DNA of 64,000 nt from Muribaculaceae bacterium (GTDB taxonomy: Bacteria; Bacteroidota; Bacteroidia; Bacteroidales; Muribaculaceae), in the NCBI GenBank assembly GCA_029058745.1, contig JAIDXM010000049.1:1-64000 (forward strand), given 5' to 3'. Of the stretch, positions 46,440 to 55,751 are shown piece after piece. A model generated the notes under the pieces. That model searched no databases, was not told where the DNA came from, and saw nothing but the letters and a program-made list of their open reading frames with translations. How positions within the stretch are numbered: the first letter of the stretch is position 1; each line of letters begins with the position of its first letter. The translations under genes and the position numbers were made by a program.

Positions 46440-47819
46440 TTATGACCGGGACATCGCTTTCACGGCCGCTTTGAACTGCTCTCCACGGTCTTCATAGCTT
46501 TTGAAGAGGTCGAAGCTCGCGCAGCATGGAGAGAGGAGCACAGTGTCACCCTCCGACGCGAGGCGACGGCATTGGGCGACGGCCTCGGAGAGGGAAGAGG
46601 TGTCAACGATTTCCGCTACCTTGCCTTTGAAGAAGTCGAGAAGTTTCTCATTATGGAGACCCATGCATACGATAGCTTTAACTTTCTTCTTCACGAGCTC
46701 CTCTATTTCGGAATAGTCGTTACCTTTATCTTTCCCTCCGAGAATCAGAACGGTGGGTGTGTCCATGCTCTCAAGGGCATACCATGTTGAATTGACGTTG
46801 GTGGCTTTTGAATCGTTGACATATCTGACTCCATCCACAGTGGCCACGTATTCGAGCCTGTGTTCGACAGCCTCGAAGTCCTCAAGGGCATGGCGTATGT
46901 TCTCTTTCTTGATATTCAGCACGGAAGCGGATATTCCTGCGGCCATCGAGTTATAGAGATTATGCAGTCCGGGTAGGGATAGCTTTTCGCGGGGAATCTC
47001 CCACACGTCTTCCGGAGTGGAGAAGTGGATGATGCCGTCTTCCACCCATGAAGCGCTCCCTTCATGGCGTTCGGTGCCGAAGGGGAGACGCATGGCCTCG
47101 CTCTGCACGTGTGCGATTTGCTCGCGGATTATGGGATCGTCTTGCCAATATACGAAGTAGTCGTCTTTGGTCTGGTTCTGGAGGATTCGGAATTTCGCTG
47201 CCACATAGTTCTCCATCTTATGGTCGTAACGGTCCAGATGGTCAGGCGTGATGTTCATTATCACGGCGATGTTGGCCTTGAACTGGTACATGTTTTCCAG
47301 CTGGAAGCTTGAAAGTTCAATCACATATATCTCATGCGGGTCTTCGGCCACCTGAAGGGCGAGACTGTTGCCGACGTTTCCGGCCAACCCCACGTCGAGA
47401 CCTGCCTCCTTGAGGATGTGATAGGTGAGGAGGGTAGTGGTGGTCTTCCCGTTAGAGCCTGTGATACACACCATCCTGGAGTCGGTGAATCCGGCCGCGA
47501 ATTCGATTTCCGACAACACCGGAATCCCTTTGGCCGCAATCTTTTCCACCATCGGGGCATAGGGTGGTATTCCTGGACTCTTCACCACAACTGTCGCGTT
47601 GAGTATTTTCTCCTCCGAGTGTCCACCTTCTTCAAAAAGGATTCCGTGGCTTGACAGCAAGTCTTTGTATTTCTGTGCGATTTTTCCCATGTCGGATAGG
47701 AACACATCCATACCTATGGCTTTTCCAAGAATAGCGGCTCCTGTGCCGCTCTCTCCACCTCCGAGCACCACGAGGCGCCCGGAGAGGTCGATGTTCTGTT
47801 TGTTGATATTTACGGTCAT
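46440..47819 (-). CDS. murD: UDP-N-acetylmuramoyl-L-alanine--D-glutamate ligase
   Basis: MurD adds D-Glu to the peptidoglycan precursor. The 459-residue protein has the N-terminal VVLGGGESGTGAAILGKAIGM, the ATP loop CITGSNGKTTTTLLTYHIL, VIELSSFQLENMYQF, NITPDHLDRYDH and the C-domain VNDSKATNVNSTWYALESM. All core Mur-ligase residues appear intact. It lies between mraY (64 bp) and ftsW (46 bp). Confidence 0.98.
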   Translation of the reverse strand: MTVNINKQNIDLSGRLVVLGGGESGTGAAILGKAIGMDVFLSDMGKIAQKYKDLLSSHGILFEEGGHSEEKILNATVVVKSPGIPPYAPMVEKIAAKGIPVLSEIEFAAGFTDSRMVCITGSNGKTTTTLLTYHILKEAGLDVGLAGNVGNSLALQVAEDPHEIYVIELSSFQLENMYQFKANIAVIMNITPDHLDRYDHKMENYVAAKFRILQNQTKDDYFVYWQDDPIIREQIAHVQSEAMRLPFGTERHEGSASWVEDGIIHFSTPEDVWEIPREKLSLPGLHNLYNSMAAGISASVLNIKKENIRHALEDFEAVEHRLEYVATVDGVRYVNDSKATNVNSTWYALESMDTPTVLILGGKDKGNDYSEIEELVKKKVKAIVCMGLHNEKLLDFFKGKVAEIVDTSSLSEAVAQCRRLASEGDTVLLSPCCASFDLFKSYEDRGEQFKAAVKAMSRS

Positions 47820-47883
47820 ATTCTGATTGTGAGGATTCCTGACAAGATAGATGTCAGTTTGAGAGGGAGCTGTTTGTATGGTT

Positions 47884-49152
47884 TTAACGTATTTTCAGTG
47901 TGACAAAAGTGATTGTGGCGAGGAGTATCCCCACAATCCAGAATCTCACCACGATTTTAGATTCCGGAATCGGCGCCACGGGATGCTTTATAAGGCAATT
48001 CACAGATGAGTCGCCGGCTTTCTGGAAGTGATGGTGGAGAGGCGTCATCTTGAATATGCGCCGTCCCTCGCCATATTTCTTCTTGGTGTATTTGAAGTAT
48101 CCGACCTGAAGAATCACCGAGAGGTCTTCGATGAAGAAAATGAGACAAAGCAAAGGGATGAGGAGTTCCTTGCGTATAAGGATGGCGAATACTGCCAGGA
48201 TGCCACCGAGGGTAAGGCTTCCCGTGTCGCCCATGAAAACCTGGGCAGGGAAGGCGTTATACCACAGGAAGCCGACAAGGGCGCCTATGAAGGCCGCGGC
48301 ATACACCACCATCTCCTCGCTTCCCGGTATATACATGATGTTCAGATATCCGGAATATATGACGTTGCCGCCAAGATAGGCCATAATCGCAAGGGCCACT
48401 CCGATTATTGCCGATGTGCCGGCGCAGAGGCCGTCGAGGCCGTCTGTAAGGTTGGCCCCGTTGCTCACAGCCGCCACGACTATAATGACCACAAAGACGA
48501 ACACGAGCCATCCGAGCACCTCTGCCGTGTGGGGATTGTCGATCCAGCCTGTGAGCCATTCATAGTTGAAGTTGTTGTTCTTGACAAACGGGATGGTGGT
48601 TTGCGGTGATTTTACGGTTGACAGGGAATGCACCACCTCGGTCTGATGGTTGATGATGTTCTCCACCTCCATGTTCTCGCTCATGACAATGTCCGGGGAA
48701 AGCCACATCGTGAGTCCCACGAGGAGCCCGAGTCCCACTTGTCCTGTCACCTTGTATTTACCTTTCAGTCCGTCTTTGTTGTGATACTTTAGTTTGCGGT
48801 AGTCGTCGAGAAATCCTATCGACCCCATCCAGACTGTAGCCACAAGCATCAGAATCATGTAGATATTAGAGAGATTGCCGAACAGCAGGCAGGGTATAAG
48901 TATGGACAGTATGATTATGACACCACCCATCGTGGGGGTTCCTGTCTTGCTCATCTGTCCTTCCAGCCCGAGATTGCGCACCACTTCACCCACCTGCATC
49001 TTCTGAAGACGGTGGATAATGTCGCGGCCGAACACCAAGGCGATAAGCATCGCCAGCGCGAAAGATATTCCGGCACGGAACGTGATGTAGTTCATAAGGT
49101 GTATCCCCGGAAAATCCGTGCCTTCGAAAAGTTTTAAAAGGGCGTGTATCAT
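47884..49152 (-). CDS. mraY: Phospho-N-acetylmuramoyl-pentapeptide transferase MraY
   Basis: MraY makes lipid I from UDP-MurNAc-pentapeptide and undecaprenyl phosphate. This multi-pass membrane enzyme of 422 residues carries [19 protein letters not shown], the Asp pair FLDDYRKL, the catalytic [16 protein letters not shown] and the HHH motif [12 protein letters not shown]. An insertion between helices (about residues 165-205, [21 protein letters not shown]) is common in Bacteroidetes MraY. Its start overlaps the murE stop by 4 bp. Confidence 0.98.
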   Translation of the reverse strand: MIHALLKLFEGTDFPGIHLMNYITFRAGISFALAMLIALVFGRDIIHRLQKMQVGEVVRNLGLEGQMSKTGTPTMGGVIIILSILIPCLLFGNLSNIYMILMLVATVWMGSIGFLDDYRKLKYHNKDGLKGKYKVTGQVGLGLLVGLTMWLSPDIVMSENMEVENIINHQTEVVHSLSTVKSPQTTIPFVKNNNFNYEWLTGWIDNPHTAEVLGWLVFVFVVIIVVAAVSNGANLTDGLDGLCAGTSAIIGVALAIMAYLGGNVIYSGYLNIMYIPGSEEMVVYAAAFIGALVGFLWYNAFPAQVFMGDTGSLTLGGILAVFAILIRKELLIPLLCLIFFIEDLSVILQVGYFKYTKKKYGEGRRIFKMTPLHHHFQKAGDSSVNCLIKHPVAPIPESKIVVRFWIVGILLATITFVTLKIR

Positions 49153-50609
49153 CTTAGAGAGAATGCTTCTTTAACTTCCTCGCGGTCGTCGAAATGATGA
49201 CGTACGCCGCAAACTTCCTGGTATGTCTCATGTCCTTTTCCTGCCACCAGCACCACAGTGCCCGGATTTGCCCTGCGGATCGCGCTCCGGATTGCTTCAC
49301 GGCGGTCTGTGATGCATTCTGTGCGGCCGAGTTCTTCTGACGACAGTCCTTCTCTCATTTCCTTGATTATCTCTTCCGGCACCTCATCTCTCGGATTGTC
49401 GCTGGTCAGAATCAGGAAATCGCTGCGGCAGGCCGCTTCCTGGGCCATCATGGGACGTTTGCCGTGGTCGCGGTTTCCTCCCGCTCCCACTACAGTGATG
49501 ATTTCACCGTCAGCCCCCACGATTTCGCGTATGGTGTCGAGGACATTGACCAGCGCGTCGGGAGTGTGGGCGTAATCGACGATAGCCGCCACTCCGTCTG
49601 CCGACATGAACGGCTGGAAACGGCCGGCCACCGGCACGAGACGGCTCATATTCACTATCACCTCTTCGGGGTCGAATCCCGAGAGTATTGACGCTCCATA
49701 CACGTCAGTGAGGTTGTAGGCGTTGAATCTTCCTGTGAACTGCACTTCCACCTCGCGTCCGTTGAGCAGCATGAGGGTGCCGTCGAGACGTGTCTCCAGC
49801 ACCTTTCCCTTGAAATCGGCATCCGAGCGGAGGGAATAGTAATAGACCCGGGCTTTCGTGTTCTGCACCATGTAGGAGCCGCATTTGTCGTCGGCATTGG
49901 TGAGGGCGAAGGCCGTGGGAGGAAGCATGTCGAAAAACGATTTCTTGGCTTTCATGTAGTTCTCGACTGTGCCGTGATAGTCAAGATGGTCACGGGTGAG
50001 ATTGGTGAATATGCCACCGGCAAACTGCAGGCCGGCCACACGATGTTGCGACATCGCATGCGACGATACCTCCATGAAGGCATATTCACATCCTTCCGCC
50101 ACCATTTCGGCAAGCAATTCATTGAGCGTAAGAGGGTCGGGAGTGGTGTGGGTGGTAGGCACGGCCCGGTCGCACACATAGTTGCATACGGTGGAGAGGA
50201 GTCCGGCCTTGAATCCTTCAAGTTTCGCCATCTCATAGAGCAGGGTTGCCGTGGTGGTTTTCCCATTGGTGCCGGTCACTCCTACCAGTTTCAGGTTGCG
50301 CGACGGATGTCCGTGCCACGCGGAGGCCAGACGGCCGAGAGCGTCGGCGGAGTCGGCCACCCGGATGTAGGTGACACCTTTTTCATATGTGGCCGGCATC
50401 TCTTCGCAAACGATAGCCCCTACGTGAGCGCTGGCCACCATCGGGATATACTTATGTCCGTCTGTCACAGTGCCTTTCACAGCCACGAACAGACCCTCTT
50501 TATCTACTTTCCTGGAATCGCTCTGCAGCGATGTTATATTCTTATCGGTTTCGCCAATAATCTCAATAGGATTGATGTCATTGAGAAGGCTTGATAATTT
50601 TACTGTCAT
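49149..50609 (-). CDS. murE: UDP-MurNAc-tripeptide synthetase (meso-DAP type) MurE
   Basis: MurE adds the third amino acid of the stem peptide. The 486-residue protein has [59 protein letters not shown] and [14 protein letters not shown]. The C-terminal domain contains SDNPRDE: the DNPR motif marks meso-diaminopimelate-adding enzymes, as expected for a Gram-negative. Its stop overlaps mraY by 4 bp, and ftsI ends 13 bp before its start. Confidence 0.98.
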   Translation of the reverse strand: MTVKLSSLLNDINPIEIIGETDKNITSLQSDSRKVDKEGLFVAVKGTVTDGHKYIPMVASAHVGAIVCEEMPATYEKGVTYIRVADSADALGRLASAWHGHPSRNLKLVGVTGTNGKTTTATLLYEMAKLEGFKAGLLSTVCNYVCDRAVPTTHTTPDPLTLNELLAEMVAEGCEYAFMEVSSHAMSQHRVAGLQFAGGIFTNLTRDHLDYHGTVENYMKAKKSFFDMLPPTAFALTNADDKCGSYMVQNTKARVYYYSLRSDADFKGKVLETRLDGTLMLLNGREVEVQFTGRFNAYNLTDVYGASILSGFDPEEVIVNMSRLVPVAGRFQPFMSADGVAAIVDYAHTPDALVNVLDTIREIVGADGEIITVVGAGGNRDHGKRPMMAQEAACRSDFLILTSDNPRDEVPEEIIKEMREGLSSEELGRTECITDRREAIRSAIRRANPGTVVLVAGKGHETYQEVCGVRHHFDDREEVKEAFSLR

Positions 50610-50622
50610 ATGCTATGTGGGT

Positions 50623-52746
50623 TTAAATCTTTAGGTTCAGTACTATCCTGTCGCCCTGACGGAGGGGAGAGCCTTTGGGGAGAGACTGTGAGACCACTCT
50701 CCCGGAGCCTTTCAGGAGCACGTTCAGTCCGTTGCTTTCGAGAATCCTGACAGCTGTCGGGGCGTCGTAGCCAACCACGTCAGGCACGCCATATATCTGT
50801 TTGCCGTCGCCCGGGGCTTTTACTTTCTTCGCACGGTTGATTCCGAGCATAGATGTGAGTTCGCGGCTGTCGTAGGCCTGGGATGCCTCCAGCACGGGCG
50901 TGGATTCGTTCCTCATCGTGGTGAATGAGGAGGAGTTGTTGAGCATTCCTCGTGAGAACATCTTGACAGCCATATTCTTGACAACTTGCCCGGATGTCCT
51001 GTTGGCACTCCATCCCGAGGGTCCCAGCACGAGGGCCATACAGGAATACATCGGCTGTTCATAAGGGAAGAAACCTGCGAACGCATATCGGCGTTTGCTT
51101 TTGTCGTATGAGCCGTTGGCCACGGGATAGGCGGTGCCTGTCTTTCCGACCACGTCCACACGGTCGTCGCGCACCATTTTGGCGGTGCCATGCTCACCCC
51201 AAACCACCTCACGGATGCATTCTCTCACCTTTCTCGCCGTCTCCTCGGAGCAAATTCTGTCGCGGATATAGCTTATAGGCATTATCGAGTCACGCCCTTC
51301 TTCGTCGATGAGAGCGCGCACGAGGTGCGGACGCACATATTTCCCACCGTTGGCTATTGCATTATAGATTGAAAGAGTGTAGAGGGGTGGAATCTCAGTA
51401 TTGTAGCCGTACGCCTGGCGTGCGAGGTCGAGATGCCTCGCCGTCATGGTGATGTTGTTTCCCCTGGAGTCTTTGGGGAGAAGCTTGCGGACCCGTGGTA
51501 TGCATTCTCCGGCGATGCCTGTGTGCATCGGCTCAAAGAATCCGATAGACGCGAGCCTGTCGTGGAATCTGGCCGGGTCGCTCTCGTAGCCACGGAAAAT
51601 GACTCTCGCGATACCCGTGTTGGACGACTGCTCAATGATTTGCTTCATGGTTTTTCTTCCCGAGCCGTGAGGGTCGTTGGTGCGTTGGAAGGGGCTGCAG
51701 TCTTCTGTGTCGTTGACGCTCTTTACGAGGCCGTCCTCAAAGGCTATCATGAGCGATATCGGTTTCATCACAGACCCCGGCTCAAAAGCCTGCACAGCCC
51801 GGTTGAGGGCCTCTCCATATGTCCCGTTGTCGAGGAGCTCGATGTTTGATATGGCTTTGATTTCTCCGGTGGCCACTTCCATCAGGATTGCGGTGCCCCA
51901 TTCAGCCTTCGACTCCTGGCAGACGTTGAGCAACTCCTGCTCAAGCATGTCCTGGAGGTCGATGTCGATTGTGGTGTGTATGTCGAATCCTCTCACGGGG
52001 GCTTGCGACATCCAGTTTGCTATCCCTGAGGTCAAGGCCACTTTCTTGGCGATGCCCGGTTTCCCGTAGAGTAGGGTGTCAAGGTCTTTCTCAAGCCCGG
52101 AATATCCGTGAAATTCACCGGTTGTATAGCTTTCGTTTACCCGTCCGATGCTCCTGTAAGCCATCCTCCCGTAAGGATATATCCTGACGTTCTTTTCTTC
52201 CTTATAGATTGGTATGCGGAATCCTTGCCCTTTGAAGTCGCGCAGATACGGGAAATTGCGTATGCGTTCGAAATCCTCGATTGTCTTCTTGGCCGTGATT
52301 CTGAGGGCTCGTGTCCGTTTAGCCGGGTCTTTGTCAAATTCCTTTTTCAGCCGGGTGTGCCATGAGTATTTTCTGAATGTGTCAGGATGCTGCGCGAGAT
52401 TCCTTATTCTCGGATAATGATAGTCGAGGGAGTCTGCGAGACTGTCGATTTTTGCCCATGGTATCCCGCTTTGCTTCATCACCTTGTTGTGGCGCAGGTC
52501 AAGCTTGATGTCATACACCTTCAGGTTGCATGCGAGGATATTTCCGTTGGAGGCGAGTATATTACCCCTTTCGGGAGGTATGACGGATGTCTTTGAGAGC
52601 TCGTTGTGCGCTCTTTCGTTCCATGCCGGGGCGGTCACTACGGTTGTGTCGATAAGTTTCACCACGACCGCGATTGCGAATATCAGGAATGCGAATGTAA
52701 TTATGCCGTATCTGAATAGGATATGGGTTTTGTTGTTCTGTTTCAT
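50623..52746 (-). CDS. ftsI: Septal transpeptidase FtsI (class B PBP) with PASTA domain
   Basis: This 707-residue class B penicillin-binding protein cross-links septal peptidoglycan. It has an N-terminal transmembrane helix (YGIITFAFLIFAIAVVVKLI) and a pedestal domain starting PERGNILASNGNILA. The transpeptidase domain has nucleophile Ser325 in EPGSVMKP, an SxN motif SSN (374-376) and VGKTGTAYPV. A C-terminal PASTA domain (VPDVVGYDAPTAVRILESNGL...) ends the protein; PASTA on FtsI is usual in Bacteroidetes. It lies between ftsL and murE. Confidence 0.96.
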   Translation of the reverse strand: MKQNNKTHILFRYGIITFAFLIFAIAVVVKLIDTTVVTAPAWNERAHNELSKTSVIPPERGNILASNGNILACNLKVYDIKLDLRHNKVMKQSGIPWAKIDSLADSLDYHYPRIRNLAQHPDTFRKYSWHTRLKKEFDKDPAKRTRALRITAKKTIEDFERIRNFPYLRDFKGQGFRIPIYKEEKNVRIYPYGRMAYRSIGRVNESYTTGEFHGYSGLEKDLDTLLYGKPGIAKKVALTSGIANWMSQAPVRGFDIHTTIDIDLQDMLEQELLNVCQESKAEWGTAILMEVATGEIKAISNIELLDNGTYGEALNRAVQAFEPGSVMKPISLMIAFEDGLVKSVNDTEDCSPFQRTNDPHGSGRKTMKQIIEQSSNTGIARVIFRGYESDPARFHDRLASIGFFEPMHTGIAGECIPRVRKLLPKDSRGNNITMTARHLDLARQAYGYNTEIPPLYTLSIYNAIANGGKYVRPHLVRALIDEEGRDSIMPISYIRDRICSEETARKVRECIREVVWGEHGTAKMVRDDRVDVVGKTGTAYPVANGSYDKSKRRYAFAGFFPYEQPMYSCMALVLGPSGWSANRTSGQVVKNMAVKMFSRGMLNNSSSFTTMRNESTPVLEASQAYDSRELTSMLGINRAKKVKAPGDGKQIYGVPDVVGYDAPTAVRILESNGLNVLLKGSGRVVSQSLPKGSPLRQGDRIVLNLKI

Positions 52747-52770
52747 TGATGTTTTTCAATAATCGTTTTC

Positions 52771-53139
52771 TCAGTCATTGTCTAACACGAGTTCGAATGG
52801 AGGCTGTCCCTGGAAGTCAAGTCCGAGGCCATTCTCTTCAACGAGTCTTTTCATTTCCGTCTCCCGGATAAGCGACATATATGCGGCCTTTTCCTGGAGT
52901 TTGGAGCTTTCGGCAAGCTGCAGCTCTTTCGAGAGTTGTTTTATCTGCTCCATTTTTGTTTTCGTCTTGTAGCGTAGCCCCATCAGGGATAGCATGGCAA
53001 CGAGAAACACCATGAGAAGCCAGGCGTTCCGTTTGAAGAATTCAACAGAAAGGGACCGCCCATATCTCACGTCGGATATCCATGTCGGGGTTTGCTTTTT
53101 CTTTTTGTCAGCTTTGTTGTCTTTGGAGGAATTGCTCAT
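52771..53139 (-). CDS. ftsL: FtsL-like divisome protein
   Basis: This 122-residue bitopic protein has a Lys-rich cytoplasmic tail (DNKADKKKKQTPTW), one transmembrane helix (about 38-57, AWLLMVFLVAMLSLMGLRY) and a periplasmic coiled coil (KTKMEQIKQLSKELQLAESSKLQEKAAYMSLIRE). FtsL is too variable to identify by sequence alone. Size, topology and location between rsmH and ftsI make the call. It would pair with a DivIC/FtsB protein encoded elsewhere to activate FtsWI. Confidence 0.88.
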   Translation of the reverse strand: MSNSSKDNKADKKKKQTPTWISDVRYGRSLSVEFFKRNAWLLMVFLVAMLSLMGLRYKTKTKMEQIKQLSKELQLAESSKLQEKAAYMSLIRETEMKRLVEENGLGLDFQGQPPFELVLDND

Positions 53140-53185
53140 AATGCGGAGAGGATTCTGGAGGTTTTTAGGGACTGGAAACTAAGAA

Positions 53186-54139
53186 TCACTGTTTCGTGGA
53201 ACGCTGTCCGGAACAAAATTGTTCAGACATGCGCTCCGCGACCCTGAGCTTTGCGCTTCTCGATCTTGGATTAACCTCGATTTCTTGCGGCGATGGCTCA
53301 ATTGGTTTGCGTGTGATAAGCTTCCAGGGAGTAGAAACCTTTCCGAAGAAATCTTTTTGTTCGATACCGTCAATATTCCCCGTTTTCATGAAGTTTTTCA
53401 CCATTCGGTCCTCTACCGAGTGATATGTAAGGATTGCGAGCCGACCTCCCGGCTTTAGCACCCTCAAGGATGCCTCAAGGAATCGTCTGAGGTCGCCCAT
53501 CTCGTCGTTTGTCCGTATTCTTAGGGCTTGAAACACCTGAGCCAGTTCCTTTTTCTCCTGTCGTGGGTCAATGGCTTGTCTGACAGCCTCGGCAAGACGC
53601 GAGGTGGTGGTGATTGGCTCTGTATCCCGTGCTTTTATTATCGCTTTCGCCACATTGCCGGGACGTTTGAGGTCGGCGTAAGCGTTGAATATATTCTTGA
53701 GTTCGTGTTCCGAAGCTTCTGCGATTATGTCGGCGGCGGTCAGGTCTGCTTTCCTGTTCATCCGCATGTCAAGAGGGGAGTCTGCGCGAAACGAGAAACC
53801 CCGTTCCGCAGTGTCGAAATGGTGGAAACTCACGCCAAGGTCGGCGAGTATCCCATCCACGCTTTCCACACCATGATGACGCATGAAATTCTCGATGAAG
53901 CGAAAGTTGGAATGCACGAATGTGAAACGCGGGTCGTCAATTCTGTTCGCGTAGGCATCCATGTCTCTGTCGAAGGAGTAGAGGTGTCCGTCTTCACCAA
54001 GTTCCGCCATAATGGCACGCGAGTGCCCTCCGCCGCCGAAAGTGGCGTCGATGTATGTGCCGGATGCTTTGATATCCAATAAGTTGATGGCTTCTGGCAA
54101 CAGCGCGGGAATATGATAGACGGTTTCTGACATATCCAA
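53186..54139 (-). CDS. rsmH: 16S rRNA m4C1402 methyltransferase RsmH
   Basis: RsmH N4-methylates C1402 of 16S rRNA. The 317-residue protein starts YHIPALLPEAINLLDIKASGTYIDATFGGGGHSRAIMAEL (substrate and SAM sites) and contains GILADLGVSFHHFDTAERGFSFRADSPLDMRM and LAILTYHSVEDRMVKNFM. It is the first gene of the dcw cluster here. mraZ, which usually stands before it in Bacteroidetes, is not found; the upstream DNA holds a promoter and then the convergent end of a different transcription unit. Confidence 0.97.
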   Translation of the reverse strand: MDMSETVYHIPALLPEAINLLDIKASGTYIDATFGGGGHSRAIMAELGEDGHLYSFDRDMDAYANRIDDPRFTFVHSNFRFIENFMRHHGVESVDGILADLGVSFHHFDTAERGFSFRADSPLDMRMNRKADLTAADIIAEASEHELKNIFNAYADLKRPGNVAKAIIKARDTEPITTTSRLAEAVRQAIDPRQEKKELAQVFQALRIRTNDEMGDLRRFLEASLRVLKPGGRLAILTYHSVEDRMVKNFMKTGNIDGIEQKDFFGKVSTPWKLITRKPIEPSPQEIEVNPRSRSAKLRVAERMSEQFCSGQRSTKQ

Positions 54140-54165
54140 TTTTCACTCAGTTCTATTTGGGAGCG

Positions 54166-54198
54166 TAAAGTTAGTTAAAATTAAAAACAAATCACAAA
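54166..54198 (-). promoter_or_regulatory. Probable promoter of the dcw cluster
   Basis: On the minus strand TTTG (54195-54198), a 21-bp spacer and TAACTTTA (54166-54173) nearly match the Bacteroidetes consensus, with only the last base of the -7 box differing. The rsmH ATG lies 27 bp downstream, so the leader would be short, with no room for an upstream mraZ. Confidence 0.6.
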
Positions 54199-54261
54199 AT
54201 ATTATTGATAAAATTTGATTATTTTAACAAAAAACTTATCTACATCGGGGGTGTGGACAAT

Positions 54262-54291
54262 AAAAGAATCCCGGCCGCAAACAGAGGCCGG
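54262..54291 (-). terminator. Intrinsic terminator of the LEA-like gene
   Basis: On the minus strand the stem CCGGCC / GGCCGG (54286-54291 and 54271-54276, 9-base loop) is followed by GATTCTTTTATTG. It lies 52 bp beyond the LEA-like gene stop and upstream of the dcw promoter, insulating the two units. Confidence 0.75.
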
Positions 54292-54342
54292 AATCCGGGA
54301 TAGATATATGAAGTTATTCCGATGTGCGACGGATGGCAAAGC

Positions 54343-54702
54343 CTATTTCTGGTCAAGTTTGTCTGCAAGGTCGGAGACTTTGTCTGCTCCGGCATGCAAG
54401 AGGTCGGCGGCTTTGTCTTTCAGTTTGTCGAATATGCCTGATGCCTTGTCCTGGACATTGTCGGCGATATCGGCGGCCTTGTCTTTGATGTCGGCCACTT
54501 TGTCGGCGGCCTGGTCCTTTATGTCGGCTATTTTGTCGGCGGCCTGGTTCTTGATATCGGCTATTTTGTCGGCTGCCTGGTCCTTGATGTCTGTAGCTTT
54601 CTGTGTGGCCGCTGCCTTCACGTCGGCGGCCGCAGTCTTGGCTTCGTCTATGCTTGCCTTCGCTGCGTTTTTGGCCTTGTCCTGATAATCTGTAGTGTTC
54701 AT
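54343..54702 (-). CDS. LEA-like 11-mer repeat protein, 119 aa
   Basis: This highly charged protein has no hydrophobic segment or signal peptide and is made of Ala, Lys, Asp and Gln. From about residue 40 it is built of consecutive 11-residue units such as QAADKIADIKN, QAADKIADIKD, QAADKVADIKD and KAADIADNVQD, the period of group 3 LEA proteins and apolipoprotein-like amphipathic helices. Such proteins are disordered in solution and fold into helices on drying or at membranes, and some are induced by stress. A role in osmotic or desiccation protection is plausible inference. It is monocistronic with its own terminator. Confidence 0.8.
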   Translation of the reverse strand: MNTTDYQDKAKNAAKASIDEAKTAAADVKAAATQKATDIKDQAADKIADIKNQAADKIADIKDQAADKVADIKDKAADIADNVQDKASGIFDKLKDKAADLLHAGADKVSDLADKLDQK

Positions 54703-55242
54703 AATCCTGTTTTTTTGAGTTATGTTTTAATATGGAACGCTCTTTGGGATGATAAGGTTTCCTTTTGAACGCTTTTTAAGGATTTTGCTATCTATGCATT
54801 TGTGGGTATGGTGCGTGTAGCCGTCTTTGGGAGAATCAGGATGTGGCGGCATCCATCTTTCGCATTGCGCCGGAGGATGGCTGCCGTTGGATGTGTGGAT
54901 ATTATCTGTGGATTGTCAGAAAAAGGCCGTGGTGGGGTTCTGCTGGATATTATACTTTGAGATTTGCATCGCAGTCGGGATATTATCGTTATAGTTGTGT
55001 TTTTATATGGCTGAAAATGCGCATGGAGGCTCGGCTTGTGGCGAAAATCAAAATCTCGAATAGGCTAAATTATGTGAATTGTAATATAAAATGGTTATAA
55101 TCAATTATATAAATGATGTTAAAAAGTTTTGTTATTTCTGATGAAATAGAATGAGAATCCGATATTTTGCGTTGATTTAATGATGGAAATGGAATTATTG
55201 TGATTTTTTTTGTAAGAGAGTTGTATATGTCGTGATTTTTTG
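54703..55242. other. 540-bp gene-free region between LEA-like gene and ybeY
   Basis: Two divergent units meet here. The stretch becomes strongly AT-rich toward ybeY. An 85-codon plus-strand frame (54843-55100) has an unprotein-like composition and no support. No tRNA, clear hairpin or repeat was seen. It presumably holds the promoters of both flanking genes. Confidence 0.45.
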
Positions 55243-55250
55243 TATTTTTG
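55222..55250 (+). promoter_or_regulatory. Promoter of ybeY-mnmG
   Basis: TATTTTTG (55243-55250) matches TAnnTTTG, with TTG (about 55221-55223) 19 bp upstream as a partial -33 box. Transcription would start near 55255. This favours the ybeY ATG at 55320 over the one at 55263, which would leave almost no leader. Confidence 0.65.
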
Positions 55251-55319
55251 CAAGATTGAAAAATGTTCCCGGTTGTGTTTGTCGGCAAGACATTCCCTGT
55301 CGGGATAGATTTATATGCA

Positions 55320-55748
55320 ATGATAGAATTTCAGACAAAAGACGTGGCGATGCCTGCGCTCGACATGAGAAAGGTGGAAATCTGGCTTGGAGAGGTGGCG
55401 GCTTCGCATGGACGTAGAATCGGAAATGTGAATTATCTTTTTTGTGATGACAATGAGATTCTCCGTGTGAATAGGGAATTTCTCGGTCATGACTATTTCA
55501 CCGACATAATCACGTTTGATTATTCACATCGTGATAGGGTAGGGGGCGACTTGTTTATCTCGCTTGATACGGTGGCGAGCAACGCTGCCGGACTTGGAGA
55601 GGACTATGATACGGAATTGTTGCGTGTGATAGTCCACGGAGTGCTTCATCTGTGTGGCATTGATGACAAGGGTCCCGGAGAACGGGAAGTGATGGAGGCG
55701 GCCGAGAATGCAGCTCTTGATATGTGGAAAAACTGTAGAACGCACTGA
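55320..55748 (+). CDS. ybeY: Endoribonuclease/rRNA maturation factor YbeY
   Basis: YbeY is a metal-dependent RNase needed for 16S rRNA 3' maturation and ribosome quality control. From the ATG at 55320 (MIEFQTKDVAMPALDMRKVEIWL) the protein has 142 residues. It shows VNYLFCDDNEILRVNREFLGHDYFTDIITFDY and the metal-binding HGVLHLCGIDD motif, with Asp where many relatives have a third His after GxD. The frame is also open to an ATG at 55263, but the promoter position and the family's usual N-terminus argue for 55320. mnmG follows by 3 bp, so the two are co-transcribed. Confidence 0.93.
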   Translation: MIEFQTKDVAMPALDMRKVEIWLGEVAASHGRRIGNVNYLFCDDNEILRVNREFLGHDYFTDIITFDYSHRDRVGGDLFISLDTVASNAAGLGEDYDTELLRVIVHGVLHLCGIDDKGPGEREVMEAAENAALDMWKNCRTH

Positions 55749-55751
55749 CTG

